Source: Setophaga petechia (Eukaryota; Chordata; Aves; Passeriformes; Parulidae). From it: DNA of 64,000 nucleotides. The DNA is taken from contig JANCRA010000009.1 of the NCBI GenBank assembly GCA_024362935.1, positions 11,674,001-11,738,000 on the forward strand, in the 5' to 3' direction. Both the position numbers and the translations under genes were made by a program. Below the pieces are notes generated by a model that searched no databases, was not told the origin of the DNA, and worked only from the letters and a program-made list of their open reading frames with translations. This document shows positions 52,101 through 64,000 of this stretch, one piece after another (positions within the stretch are counted from its first letter, which is position 1; every line of letters starts with the position of its first letter).

Positions 52101-52222
52101 TGTGCCTCTGCCAGTTCTCATATCTATCAGGTTCTATTGGGGTATCGCAAATGGCAATGCTCGTAGGACAGCCACTAGGCATAGCTAAGCCTTATGCATC
52201 ACTCAAATGTATCAATCACCTT
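49122..52222. other. AT-rich unique-looking DNA
   Basis: No gene was recognised. It contains the perfect 32-bp tandem duplication at 49403-49466. A minus-strand segment at 51522-51591 has splice-like ends but is only weak evidence. Confidence 0.45.
49403..49466. repeat. perfect 32-bp tandem duplication
   Basis: Two identical 32-bp units, each starting 'atatgtattttaaggaaatt', lie head to tail at 49403-49434 and 49435-49466. The absence of differences suggests a recent event, a polymorphism or an assembly artefact. Confidence 0.9.
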
Positions 52223-52365
52223 TTTTTGATTATATCTCACCACTGCAAATGTCAATTTGCAGTGGTGAGATATAATCAAAAAGTCCACATTTCAAAAGTC
52301 CACATTTCAAGTCCACATTTGCAATTTGCAGTGGTGATATAATCAAAAAGTCCACATTTCAAAAG
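52223..52365. repeat. foldback with partial tandem copies
   Basis: Perfect 28-bp inverted arms at 52223-52250 and 52255-52282 are separated by only 4 bases (gtca). The right arm extends into a unit (52254-52298) that recurs at 52323-52365 with a 2-base deletion. Between the two copies, two shorter pieces starting 'tccacattt' fill 52299-52322. The structure is too tight and too local for a MITE, and no target duplication is visible. Template switching during replication, followed by tandem duplication, is the simplest explanation. Confidence 0.9.
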
Positions 52366-52493
52366 CTGAAAAGCAGCTGTTTGTTGAAACACAGACAAAT
52401 TAATAGTAGTGTATAATTATCAATCCCTGCATAGAAGTCTAATTCTGCTTACAACTACAAATAAAAGTATTTAATCTACAGGTTTACTGTATC

Positions 52494-52498
52494 TCCTT
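52494..52498. repeat. possible target-site duplication, left copy
   Basis: TCCTT flanking the left edge of the LTR at 52499-53497, identical to 53498-53502. Five bases is the usual duplication for ERVL-type elements, but such a short match can be coincidental. Confidence 0.45.
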
Positions 52499-53497
52499 AC
52501 ACCTTGCGGCCACCAAGCCACTCCATCACTGTCCTCGTTGGCTGGACAGGGGTACAAACAAAAGGCTCGTGGGTCAATATAAAAGCAAGAATAGAGATCA
52601 CTCAGCAATTACTATCATGGGAAAAACAGGCATGACTTAAGGAAACATATTTACTAAAAATCAATAATAAGACAATTATAAATAAAATCAAACTTTAAAA
52701 TGCCATTCCTCCATCCATCTTCCTTTTTTCCAAGCTCAACTTCACTCCCAAATTCTCTCCCTCCTTGCTCTAAATTATGAAGAGAGTCAAGGAATAGGGG
52801 CTGTCATTTGTCTGTTTCACATTGTTTCCATCACTTCTTTCTTCTGGTTCTCCTCCCACACTCCAGAACAGTGTCTCTCCCATGAGACACATTCCTCCAT
52901 GATCTTCTCCAACACGGGTCCCTTCCACAAGCTACAGTTCTTACACAAACTGCTCCAGCATGGGTCCCTTCCACAGGGTGCAGTCCTTCAGGAATAGATT
53001 GCTCCAGCATGGATCCTCCATGAGGCCACAAGCTCTGCCAGAAAACCTGCCCCAGAACAGGCTCTCCATAGCGCCGCTCCCTCCTCTGGGCAACCCTCTG
53101 CTTCCTGGTCCTCCACAGGCTGCAGGTGGGTCACTCACAGACCTCTATGGGCTGCAGAGGAACAGCTGTCACCTCATGGTCTACACAAGAGACTGCAGGG
53201 GAATCTCTGCTCCATCAACTGGGGCACCTCCTCCCTCTCTTTGTTCACCGACCTTGCTGTGCACTGGCCTGTTCCCCTCACATATCCTCACTCCTCTCCC
53301 CAGCTGCAGTCACTCCTCTGCAGTAACTTCATTTTAAATCTGTTCCCCACAGTCACTGCCACCACTGCTGATGAGTCTGGTTTGGAGCTGGCTGGCACTG
53401 GCTCTCTCAGACACAGGAGAAGCTTCCAGCAGGTTCTCATAGAAACCACCCCTGCAGCCCCCCCACTACCAAAGCCTGGACACATAAACCCACTACA
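52499..53497 (-). mobile_element. solo LTR, ERVL-like, minus strand
   Basis: A long LTR of about 1 kb. On the minus strand it starts TGTAGTGGGTTTATGTG, continues GGCTTTGGTAGTG and ends ...GGCCGCAAGGTGT. I remember this arrangement from abundant bird ERVL-class LTRs whose complete end adds a few bases after GGTGT. Internal landmarks on the plus strand are 'ccttgcggccaccaagccac', 'aaggctcgtgggtcaatata', a run of imperfect 46-49-bp tandem units (52907-53045) and 'gtttggagctggctggcact'. The flanks share TCCTT. No viral coding sequence is present. Several open frames of up to 134 codons on both strands here are by-products of the locally higher G+C. Confidence 0.78.
52907..53045 (-). repeat. 46-49-bp tandem units inside the LTR
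   Basis: Three imperfect units begin with 'ctccaacacgggtc' (52907), 'ctccagcatgggtc' (52953) and 'ctccagcatggatc' (53002), each followed by a 'ccttccac...gcagt'-type stretch, clearest in the first two. Such arrays are variable in copy number among LTRs of this kind. Confidence 0.75.
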
Positions 53498-53502
53498 TCC
53501 TT
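53498..53502. repeat. possible target-site duplication, right copy
   Basis: TCCTT immediately after the TGTAGTG start of the minus-strand LTR, pairing with 52494-52498. Confidence 0.45.
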
Positions 53503-55544
53503 TGAGACCAGGATTATACCACTCCAATCCCCAACCTCCACACCTTCAAAAGCTGAGCATTATCCCAGACATTATCCTCATGAAGCATCATAATACAGTT
53601 TTTTATATGACATTCTACTTTCCAAAGATCAGTTTTATTTCTTAAAGTATTTTTCTTTTACAGCTTATTTTGATGCTTATACAACAAAAGACTTCAGGCA
53701 AGTCTTTGTCTTCAGTCACAGTACAAACCTATTGACCTAGAACGGTTATTCTTAACTTAAAAATATACAAGAAGAAAAAGACCATTGAAAAATATTACAA
53801 GAGAAACAGAACACAAACTACGAAGCTGGAAGCTACTTACCATATAGCAGTACCAAAATGCATTAACAATTACTTCTAAATGCCCTTTTCTCAATAACTC
53901 TCTTGGCTGTATTAATTTTTAATAATGCTCAAGTAGCCTTTCATTATAGTGTTTTAAAGATCTCATTTTGCTACACTAAGTATAGACTATTTAGTTGGAT
54001 TTCCATTTTCTAAATAAATAGAAATGCCAAAGAGTTTTATTTAAATTAGGATTGCTTTTAGACCACAAGTGTCCCTATCTCCCAGGCAGTCTTCAGGATT
54101 TCTTAAAGGAATTTTAAATCAAAATTCATCTTGGCTGTACTTTCAGCTGCAGCTGTGCCATGTCTTGCTTGTAGTATGAAGTATGTGGTCCCCTCAACCA
54201 TTCATGCTCTACAGAATGCATACATAAGAGAATTATTAAACTTGTGATTGTTCAAAAACTAATGAAACAAACATACATGGTCATTTCAGTTGTACTGCTT
54301 AAGCAAAAACAACCCAATGCTCACCCTTAAAAATGTTGCTTTATCATCTTCTTACTAAGGAAGGCCTAAAATCTACTATAACTCCACAAGGAGCACATGA
54401 GAGAGGAATTTTGAAGTAATAATTTACACAAGGTGTTCCCAAGATTCTTCTGACCTCCAGAAAGGATTTAGATTGCAATGACACTTCAAGACTTTTACTG
54501 TTTCTTCTGCACTTCTGGGTAATACCAGATTTTTGGTACAAGATGCATTTAGGATTGATCTTGGCCAGACTAAAATACAATATATGTGCTGCTTTTTTTT
54601 GCAGAGTGAAGTAACTTCTGGCTAAAACCAAGCTCTGCTAACTTAAAACAATTTGAAAAAACAGTTATGTCCTAAATCCTGCATGAGGAAAACTCCATCA
54701 CAAGTACTTGCAACCATTCTAACTTCAGAGGACAGGCTAGGACCACAAACCAAAGCTATGACAAATGATCCAAGAGCTTAAATCTGGACTATAACAGGTA
54801 TTCTCTATTTACACTCTGAAACCTCTTAACTGCATTTACTTTTAAGAGAAGTATTTCTTACTTAAAAATTTCAACACAAAGCACTTTGAAACCCACATGC
54901 TGGCTTAGACTCTGGTATTAACAGATAGTGAAAATTCCCTCAGACACCTCAAAAATTAATAAAACATCATGTAACAAGTCATTTCAAGGTCTCTGTAAAT
55001 CCAGGCGGACACTGAAAGATAACCTGTTGTACTCAGGATTTTCCCATCATGCTGTTAAGTTTTTATTTCTTAATATAAAGCTTCCTTTTAATGGTACCAT
55101 TTCTCAACAGCTAAACTTAATCTAAAAAACTAATAATTTGGATACATTTTATACATTTCTGGTTGTTTTTTTTTAAAGACTCACCTGGGAATGTATCAGC
55201 TTCAACAGCCTAAAAGTTATCAGCCTCACTCAGCTGAAACTTCTGCTTCCTCCCTTTCCCATTCTTCTTGATTGTGCTTAGGCATAGTAAAGGCTCTTCA
55301 TACATTATAAACATATTTGCATTAGTTTGAGCTGTTGGGTTTCTGAACAAGTGGAAGTTTAAACTACAACTTCAAGTGATGAAACAGACTACAGATTTGA
55401 AAACTACTTTTTTAACTGAGACAGCAACTGAATATATCCAACTTTATTCTTAAATAGAATTTAATCATATTTTATTGAGGAAAAAATTGCAAACAAACAC
55501 AAACTATTTTATTATAGTTCATTTTTCCTTGTTACAGGATCATC
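53503..55544. other. AT-rich unique-looking DNA
   Basis: No gene or repeat was accepted. Many short minus-strand stretches have AG...GT ends and open frames (for example 53841-53906 and 54141-54208), but they are too short and too freely chosen to call. Confidence 0.4.
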
Positions 55545-55680
55545 ACAGAACCACAGAACAGTTTGGGTTTGAAGAGACCTTGAGGATCATCTAAATCCAA
55601 TTCCCCAACCATGGGCAGGGACATCATCCCGTAGACCTGGTTTCTCAAAGCATGACCCAACCTGGCCTTGAAAGTATAAA
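55545..55680 (-). mobile_element. CR1 LINE 3' end fragment
   Basis: The plus strand reads 'cagaaccacagaacagtttg', then 'ggtttgaagagaccttgagg', 'aaccatgggcagggacatca' and 'acccaacctggccttgaaag'. This is the reversed CR1 3' end and UTR, truncated after about 135 bp. Confidence 0.88.
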
Positions 55681-56699
55681 AACCCCTTAGACTACTAATA
55701 AGGGAAATCATCGCAATTGTGAGCACTGGGAATAACCTGCTTCTGGGTTTTAGAAAATACCTGCAATTATCGACTTCACGGATCCATTTTAAAGAATGCA
55801 TCAGCTCCTGTTCAGTGAGCACTATGTTTAAAATGTCAAATACGGTACTGTATCAACTATGAAAGACTGACTACCTCTCAGTGACTAAGCCTACACATTG
55901 TTCTAGTTACAATGTGTTTATTACTGTACATGGTAAGTTACTTTGAATAAATGGTTTTCTGTTCATGGAACATGAACTATAAAAATTTTGTTACACAGTC
56001 ATCTTTGTTTCATATATTACAGTTTCTAAGTTGCATACAGTTACATGCACGTGAAATGCTATTGATTATTTAATATATAAATCTTATACTATATATAAAG
56101 TCATCAATCTATTATTTTCGACAAATCCAATGCAGAATTTCAGCAGCCTTAGCTCTATACTGAATTTTGTATTTTTAATTTTCCTTCTAACATGAAGCAC
56201 CTATTGCTTTGAAAACAACGCTAACAGTTCTAGTTTAATTTCATTTCATGGTAATTTTTTGAATAAGGTAGTATTTATAGTATACGTAAAGAGCCACAAA
56301 GTTTCATTAACCGAGCATTATGCCACTCACTTTGTAGTTTCTCAGCAAAATATTAAGTGTACCTACATTTTATACTTCTGAAATCCAAGAAATAAGCTTA
56401 CATACAACCATAACTTTGATTTGCAGAACCAACACACAGACTTGGGTTTGTGTTTCATCCAAGACTATCTATTAGCAAGCAGACATGGATGACAAGCAAA
56501 TGCTCACTGCCGTGGCTCACCAAGGTCTGTTTTCTTTCTTGGCTGCACGTGGTGCTAATTTTCCTTTGCTGAGTTAGGCATTGGTACATTGGATTATTTG
56601 TGGTAGATATTGCAGCTCATACTGTGAGATGAGGAAGAGGATTGCTATACTTAAAAGGCTTCCCAGACTCCACCTCCCATTTTTTCTTATCTGCACAAG
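55681..56699. other. unique-looking DNA
   Basis: No gene or repeat was accepted. An open minus-strand frame joins the CR1 fragment to 55822 but has no recognisable product. Confidence 0.4.
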
Positions 56700-56935
56700 G
56701 AGAAAAAAGATTTAAATGTGTGAATGATTAAGGGATTGGAACATCTGACATACAAAGGAAGGTTGAAGAAAGCTGGGATTATTTAGCCTTAAGAAGAAAA
56801 GTCTGAAGAGATCTTATAAATGTATTTTTTTTTGGGGGGGGGGATAGGGTGGGCAGAGAGTGGACACAAGGGAGCCAGACCCTTCTCAGTGGTAGGAGCC
56901 CAGGATACAATGATACAGTTTCGTTTCTGATGGAC
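56700..56935 (+). mobile_element. ancient CR1/L3-like LINE fragment
   Basis: A diverged plus-strand CR1-type ORF2 C-terminal segment. It shows 'gggattggaacatctgacat', then 'gaagaaagctgggattattt', 'gaagagatcttataaatgta' and, after a T9G10 tract, 'gagccagacccttctcagtg'. This is the order found in old CR1/L3 copies. Ends are approximate. Confidence 0.7.
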
Positions 56936-59900
56936 GGAATTCACTTCACCTGTGGACAGGAGACTCAACACTAACAGGGTCCTCTTGTAAGTCTACTTCT
57001 GCATTCACAAAGTGCTCTCTAAGGGATTAAATGATGCAATGGAGACTGCAACATTTCCATGAGAAACAGAGTTGATAAGAAAGTCTTTCAAATCACTTAA
57101 TAAGCTATGTACAACAAAACAAACAAAAGATGGACTTCTGCAGGTTCTTTGGAGGTATGTATGCCATAGCTGAATATACAGAACCAGCAGCAGCAAAGAT
57201 TTTCAGAACCCCAGAGACTAAAGTACGAGGCAAGGGCTCCACAAGTCTCTTGAAGGGAAACATAAGAATGAAACAACTCCCATATCATGAGCATATTGCT
57301 TGGAGCACCTTACCCAATCCAATGCAGCCTTACACCAACATTTTCATCAGTTTCAGCTATTCCAGAGATGAATATTAACAGCCAAGAAGCCATCAGTCAC
57401 AGATATGACTCATAAATACTGCACACACCTTGCCATTTACAAAAACAGGTAATTTATTTCACTGGAACAACAGAAGGAAAAGAGAAGGCAGTGAGCTTTT
57501 ATTGGAGCTCTCAAACTCACAAGAAAATGGCAAAAGCCACCAGCCTTCAATATATAACACAACACTGAGGTTATTCACCTTCTTCCTTTTTTCATAACTT
57601 AACATGGCCAAAAATGCAGCTTTCAGAGCACCCCTCATTAAGTTTCATTACTGACATAAAAATTATGATTTGAAGAGGGATGAAGCTGATTTTTTTCCCT
57701 GCAAAATAAGTTTTCTCCTCTTTTCAGGCAAAACCTCTTTACCCATTCTCTCAACATTCCAATTCTTGCAATTAAACATGTTTGCTCCCATTATGAGTAT
57801 GCTATGCAACTGGAGTTGACATACCTCTGTAGCTCCATATTGATATGTTTGTCCTATTGGAAGGGGCAAACAGCTTTCCTGTTCTTCCAGCTATTAAAAA
57901 CGTTTTTAACACTAACAGTGACATAGGGAGATTTTTTGCTCCCAATTAAATCAAGATTTTTTTTTTTTTTAATGCAGTAAGACACACTATATATTGTTTA
58001 AGATTAAGGGTAAACTGACTGATCAGGCATGAGCAATACAAAAACAGCTTGGCTTCAGCTGGGTCATTACTATCTTGAACACGGCTACTATTCTATACTA
58101 ATGAAAGCACGTTTTATTTTTTCTTTAAGTTTGTAGTAGGAATCTGTTGCAACAGGTTTCTATGGGATCCTTTCTTAATGAAAAGACAGACTTTCAAATT
58201 CATATTTGTGTTTATATTCAAACTATTTTCTTTTTATGAAACAAATTTAAAAAAAGACAAATCTGCTATAGTGGCTCTTAAAGCAGGTAATCAAAATTCA
58301 ATAAAAGTTGGAAAACTTCGCATAATTTAGTATTTGTCACAGAATATGAAGACTTATAAAGCAAAAAAAGAAGTGAGATTGCATAAAACTGATTACAATG
58401 CCTCACTGGAATAGAAGAATCCGCTCAAAGAATGATTATTTCCATCCTTCTGTCTACACTGTCCCAGTACTACAAAAGCCATGAGGTAACAAAAAGCATG
58501 ATATGAATAACAACTTCACTCCTAAGTGAATATTTTGCCATATCTCACTTCCAGCTACTTCCAAAACTTAATATTTATTCTGCATAGTTAAGGAAGGCTT
58601 TCAACTGTTAAACAAAAGGGCAGTGAATGAAACATCATTTTGCAAAGACAGATGCCAAGCATTTGTAAGCTGTTGAACAGCATTAGCAACACTCGCATTT
58701 ATGCAAGCTTTCAGTGAATTGTCACGTTGGAACAATTTCAGTGATGCAACCCAATTTTAAAGCAAAGCAGGGTAGTCATAATATAGGGTTGCATTAAAAT
58801 AAAGGAATTGACATTGCTGGTGTAAACCTCAGTAACACCAAAACTACTTAGACTTATTTACCAAAGATTATTATTTTCCATCTATGTCAAAAGTACAAAA
58901 AAATGCTAAACTGTAAAAACTACTGGAATGCAATTTTAGCAATCAGTAGGCTGATCAGAAGTCAAGGTGCTTCTCTACTGGAAAGAATAAATAATCTTCC
59001 TCTTAGATATTAATGTCATTAACAATCTTCTTAAACTGAATTTATGAAAATATAGTTCAAATAGCTGAAATCCCTATTAATCCTGTAGTTGAAGTGGATG
59101 TTGCTATCGTTAAGGAAAGAATATGAGACTCTCCACAAAATTTAAAAATATTTTTTAAATTTTTCATTATCTTTATGCTGATGATCATGTATCATATCAT
59201 TGTAGGACATCTACACCAAACTCTTGCAAGACAGATGTGGGAGGCAGATCATCGAATTCAAAACTGATGTTTCAAGGGATCTGCTGCCTCTGATTATAAA
59301 AGCAAGTTCTAAATTTGATTCAGAATTAAAGAAAGCTTAAAGGTTCTGTCTATGCAAGAATTAGTAAAGCTCCACAATGGGGTGTTTCTATAAAAACAAA
59401 TAGTAATTAATGATCTAATTTCACAAAAAAAAATAAATGGAACTTCATCAGAGTAAACAGACACTAGTGCAGTGACCCTCTGGCCACCAGGCACATTGAA
59501 TATATAATGAGGTAACTGATGCTGTTCTCTGTAAAGGACAATAAAACACTGTACACTAATGGAAGAGCAACACAAATTAATCTGAAATAGATTTACTGAG
59601 ACAGGCCAAAATACAAAATGGAAAAAGTGCAGAACCAAATAACGAACAGGTAAGACTAAGAGGCTGATTTAAAATAGCTTAGATAGCTTATTAAGTTAAC
59701 ATTCTGTTAATACTGTACACAGCATTTATCAGAAAATATTCTGTTTTGTTACTAACCCAATCACAGATATCATTCCACTTTGACTAAATTCAGTACAGTG
59801 CAGAAGGGGAACAAACACTTTGAAAGGAATTCAGAGATGATTATGCAGGTTTTGGGTGTTAGTTTTTTGTTGTTTTTTTTTTTTTAAAGATGCAATATAG

Positions 59901-62900
59901 GAAGTGTTTAATATATTTAAGATGCATGAGTGAACACACTGAAAAACACTAACATGAAAGAAAAAACTGCACCACAGCCTCTTAGACCTCAGCCTTGCCA
60001 CAGCCCCAACTTCTACCCCTTGGAGTGCTCATCTGAAAGCAGCGACAGGGGAAAATATGGAGGGCAGAGAGAACGACCAGTGTATAACTGAATACACAGC
60101 TAAATGCTTGGTCTTGTAAAACACATGGCTTAAATGGGGAATCAGGTCACAATTTCATAAAAATAGCATCTTGATAGAGAAAGGTGCTAACCCTTTGCTT
60201 GGTGCAAAGGGATAAAACACAGGTAGGGTCTCAGGAGGGAGAAGGGGGAAAGGCCAAGGATTGCAGGTGTTTTTTCAATACAAGTCTCACAACTTTATTA
60301 CTTCAGTGTGACAAAAATAAAAAAGCCTCCAGGTATTCACCTCCCTTATAATCCATGAACTGAATCCTGTAAAGACAAGTGAGAAGTAAAATCAAGATGT
60401 AAAGCTAAGAAGAAAATAGCTATTCAGAGTTAAGCATTAAGGAACATTCAGTTACATGCCAACAGGACAGATTTTTAAAAGTTATCACTTATAGAAATAT
60501 ATCAACCCATCATACAAGAACTACAGCAGATTCCAAGCCACCTGCTGAGATACCATTAGTGCTTTATGACTGATAGAAGGATTGAAAAACTTTTCAATCC
60601 TAAACACCTACTGTCAAAGATGACATAAAAAGCCCCCAAAAATCAGTTATAATAAAATAATTAAATGAGCTTCAGTCATTCAAAGATTTTCTGTAATCAA
60701 AACGAAGTTTTTCACAGAAGCATTAAATAACAACAAGAGCTACAGTACTCTAAAGTAGCTGCCCATGGAATGTTATGACAAACTCTCACATCAGATACTC
60801 TCTTTTAATACAGCTCTGGTAGCTTGTACAGCAATGCCCAAACAGAGATAAGTTGGATAGATGAGCAGGATACCAAGGGGCCAGTGGGACAGACAGTAAT
60901 TTGGACAAGGACTGCCACCTTCAGTTAAGTATTACCTAAACCAAAATTCACACAAAAAGCAAACGAACAAAACCCAAAAAAAAAATCCCAACTTTGAAAT
61001 TTCCCTAAACTGCACTTTTTTGATTAGTACCATCTATCAGCAGAGAATTACACTCAAAATGAGAAAGCTTACACCAAAAATGGAATAAGATTCTCAAGCC
61101 TGCAAAGCTAGTTCCACAAGAAAAACAAAAGCCATATGACAGAGGCTACAGTTCAGGAGGCCCACACTTTCTCAGACTACAACAGTGTCCAATGAACAAA
61201 AGTGTTTCTTCCTCCCCACCTGTAAGCAGAACTGCGCCATGGGACAGTGCAGCAATCAAAACTATAAATGGATTCAAAGAATTCAGATACCAAAGCCAGC
61301 TATAGCATAAGAAAATCCTTAACCAATCTCTGAAGAAAAGAAGTACCAAAGGAAAAAAAAAAACCCAAAAACATCTCTTACACAGGCCTCCCTTTACATT
61401 TTTCCTTATGACCACTACGACAGAAAGCCTGCAGGGAGAGAAGGATCTCTCACATAATTCAACCCATTTGCTCTGAAACTGCAAATGCCACTCCTACGAG
61501 TATACATTGTGACAGAGCACTAAAAAATGGCTTACCTCTTGTGATGGGTGACTAACACTGAAGTAGGATGGTACAGGCAAGAAAACGAGAAGAGCTAGGC
61601 AGAAGTGTGGGCTGCAGTCAACAAGAACAGAAAAAGACTTTTTGAACTAAGCCTGGTGTTTGACCTACTTCTTACAAGCACTCTCTAGCCTGACAAAACC
61701 CATATAAAAGCTTTCCAGATTGCACAAGGAGAATCCTGGTCAGCTACACCTGTATCAGATTGAAATCTGTTCACATCTGCATCACATCATCTGTTCAAGA
61801 TGCACAGGCAAAATGAGCAGCCTATTTCAGCACCAGTCACAACTTTTTAGTATCATTCAGCTTCCTGCTCACCTTGCTTACTGTGTACTGCCATGTAATC
61901 AGCACTACAAAATCCAAAATCACGGATGCTGGGAAATTCCAACTGGAACAGAGAAAGGTTCCTAAAAGCTAAGGAACAATGCAACTCATATAGTTATGTT
62001 TGATCAAAGATGGCCAAACAAGAGTCTGTTCAAAATGTACACTGAAGAAAAAATTCCCAAGACCGCTAAAACACTGGAAAAGCAGAGAATTGAGAAAGCA
62101 AGTCAGTAAAATAATAGAAGACCAGTCAAGGTATATTAAAGAAAACTAATTAAAGCCATATGTGGAAACTTTGCTGTAGGAAATAAGAAAAAAAAAGTAG
62201 ACAAAGTAGAAGAATAGGTAGACAGACTGACCCACTTCCACTTTAACATCACATTTTCTGGAGCACATGGTACAGAATTTTGTTTTAAACATCAGTCTAA
62301 CAGCAATGCGAACATCTCCCGCGCAATAACAACATCCTTGAGAGCACCCTAAGAAAACTAACAGAGCTGTTCAAAGGGGCCTCCTCAACATCAGAAGCAC
62401 AGAACTGGTATCAGAACATCCCCAAAGAGAAATCCCTTAGAGGAATTAGAGGATTACACATTTTTTTATGGAAAGCCCTTTCTAGTTTGGTGCTTTGCAG
62501 TACACAAGGGTCAGTGAACACACATCTCAGAGAGAGCATGCTCAGCCTGGGAATTCATATTAAACCCATGGACCAAAACCAAAATAAGCACCACCACAGA
62601 AGAATGCATGTGATACAATGAGACATTCCCTCCTACTTCCAGAAATGTAAAAATAATACAAAATTATATAAATCATTCTAAAAACCCTTTCAGCTCATAG
62701 ATTCTTAAGATCTTCTGACCTTCACAGTACTAACACCATCAGGTCTTTCTAAGGACAAGTGAGTCCTTCATAGGCATTGGCATACAAAGGGCTGAACCTC
62801 TCTCCACTCTCTTTCACGATAATGTTAAACAATGAAAAATAAAACAAGCAATACTAGATATTCTACAAAGTGACACTCTGCTGAACAAGTTGACCAGTTT

Positions 62901-64000
62901 AACAGAACTTTGAACACAGCAGGTTCTGAGGAAACACTAAGAAAAGCATCAAGAGAAACAACTAATCTCACAAACATGGAGGAATGCTCAAGAACAAACT
63001 ACTGTCTGATCTGACACTTAAAATTTGGCAAAGCTGAAAATACAACAATATATTGGACCACAAATATTTTCCACACTTTAAAAAATACACTTCCTCACCT
63101 CATAGATACAATAAATCACTACATCCATCAGTACAGAAGGTACTACATGAGTTAACTCCAAAATCCAGTACTAGAGATCACAGTGTGGGCCACCAAAACA
63201 AACATGGCAAAAGTAAAAACTCTTCAAGAGAAACCCTAAAAGCCCAGCTTCACAAGAAAGAAGGATGACGACCTCCAAGACAAGGGCACACCAGAAAAAA
63301 GTTTTGTCTCGGACATTTACTGCTGCTTCCATGCAGATGCAGGAAGAGTAAACAGATTTATTTAAGCTTTACACAAAACACAGCAATAAACTCTGATAAG
63401 AAAATTTAAAAGGTATCTCCATCTTTAACTTCTGATTCTCCCTGGTAATAAAACATCTCAGCTATGCAAAATTCTTACACTAAAAAGCTATTACCAAATG
63501 GCTTATAGCAACCCAATATGGCATAATGTAAGTTACATCTCTCTGAGAGACTTAACATATCAACTGATGTATCAAAACAAGATCACTGTTCACTCATTAT
63601 CACACCTGCATCAAAAGTCATTCAGGAGTAGTACAGGTAAAGACTGAAAAAAAAACAAAACAACAAAACTACCAAACCAAATAGTTCTCTCTACCCCCAG
63701 CTACCCACTGAAGAATGCTTCTAAAACAGAGAAATGCACCTTATTTTAAGTTGCTACTAAAATCCTTAATACAGAATGAGATGATGTTTATTAGTTTAGG
63801 AATATGCCATCAGTTTTACTTTATATCTGCCATATTCACTGCTTGTTTCACATGTGAGTAAATTAAGTTTCAAATATAAAAACCTAATTTTGAAGCATTT
63901 GCTGCCCTGAGGGAAAAAAATTATAGACACAATACAACCTCTCTCTGCTTTGGGAATAGTGACTGTTGTATATTAGAGTCCATCTGTTAAGTAATGACTG
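56936..64000. other. unique-looking DNA to window end
   Basis: About 7 kb with no recognised transposon or confident gene. Homopolymers occur at 57957-57970 (T) and 59871-59885 (T). The longest open frames (112 codons at 61146-61484 minus, 109 at 59309-59638 minus) are F/L/I/C-rich and look like translated T-rich non-coding DNA. Confidence 0.45.

Noticed and set aside
52960..53645. Overlapping 125- and 134-codon plus-strand frames.
   Set aside because: They run antisense through the ERVL-like LTR and its tandem units; no host protein is suggested.
53841..63325. A long chain of short minus-strand AG...GT segments with mutually compatible reading phases, readable as one leucine-rich protein.
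   Set aside because: The average segment is only about 55 nt, far shorter than normal vertebrate exons. I had freedom to pick sites and phases, several donors are poor (GTCCAT, GTTGAA), and the product is F/L/S/C-rich as expected from T-rich non-coding DNA. Some links needed unsupported boundaries.
1..64000. CRISPR arrays, operons, plasmid or phage features, rRNA genes.
   Set aside because: No regularly spaced repeats, no dense same-strand coding and no rRNA motifs; all signals are of a vertebrate nuclear genome.

Overview
This window is vertebrate nuclear DNA and almost certainly avian. It is AT-rich and gene-poor. Its interspersed repeats are dominated by CR1 non-LTR retrotransposon fragments, several carrying the typical bird CR1 3' end (a GGTTTGGGTTGGAA-like block ending in an ATTCTATGAT-like tail). 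It also contains solo LTRs of the kinds found in bird genomes. There are no bacterial-type operons, no CRISPR array and no mammalian Alu/L1-type repeats. I cannot name the species or chromosome from sequence alone. The setting fits a long intron or an intergenic region.

Layout. 1-3.0 kb is AT-rich single-copy-like DNA. About 3.05-4.03 kb is a plus-strand CR1 reverse-transcriptase fragment, and 6.35-6.52 kb is a short CR1 3' end. About 9.98-10.63 kb is an unclassified GC-richer block that may be an old repeat. 15.5-16.85 kb and 17.64-18.10 kb are minus-strand CR1 copies. 18.1-26.9 kb is mostly unique-looking DNA. 26.95-28.89 kb is a plus-strand CR1 interrupted by a 588-bp solo LTR. 30.14-30.25 kb is a small CR1 piece. 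30.96-33.0 kb is a long minus-strand CR1 interrupted by a second, 361-bp solo LTR with a perfect 6-bp target duplication. 34.85-35.35 kb is an old CR1. 35.3-46.1 kb is unique-looking and holds one weak exon candidate near 44.7 kb. 46.14-46.37 kb is a CR1 3' end abutted by an ERVL-like LTR (46.37-46.87 kb). 48.5-49.1 kb is another CR1. 52.2-52.4 kb carries a striking foldback. 52.5-53.5 kb is a roughly 1-kb solo LTR. Smaller CR1 fragments lie at 55.5-55.7 and 56.7-56.9 kb. The remainder is unique-looking.

There is no gene system to reconstruct. No protein-coding gene can be called with confidence; nearly all long open frames fall inside CR1/LTR sequence or are at the length expected by chance in six frames of AT-rich DNA. 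The best-supported biology is repeat history: nested insertions that give a relative order (CR1 first, LTR later), with the proviruses since reduced to solo LTRs. I did not find a convincing new biological system. The most unusual structure is the near-perfect 28-bp foldback with partial tandem copies at 52.2-52.4 kb.
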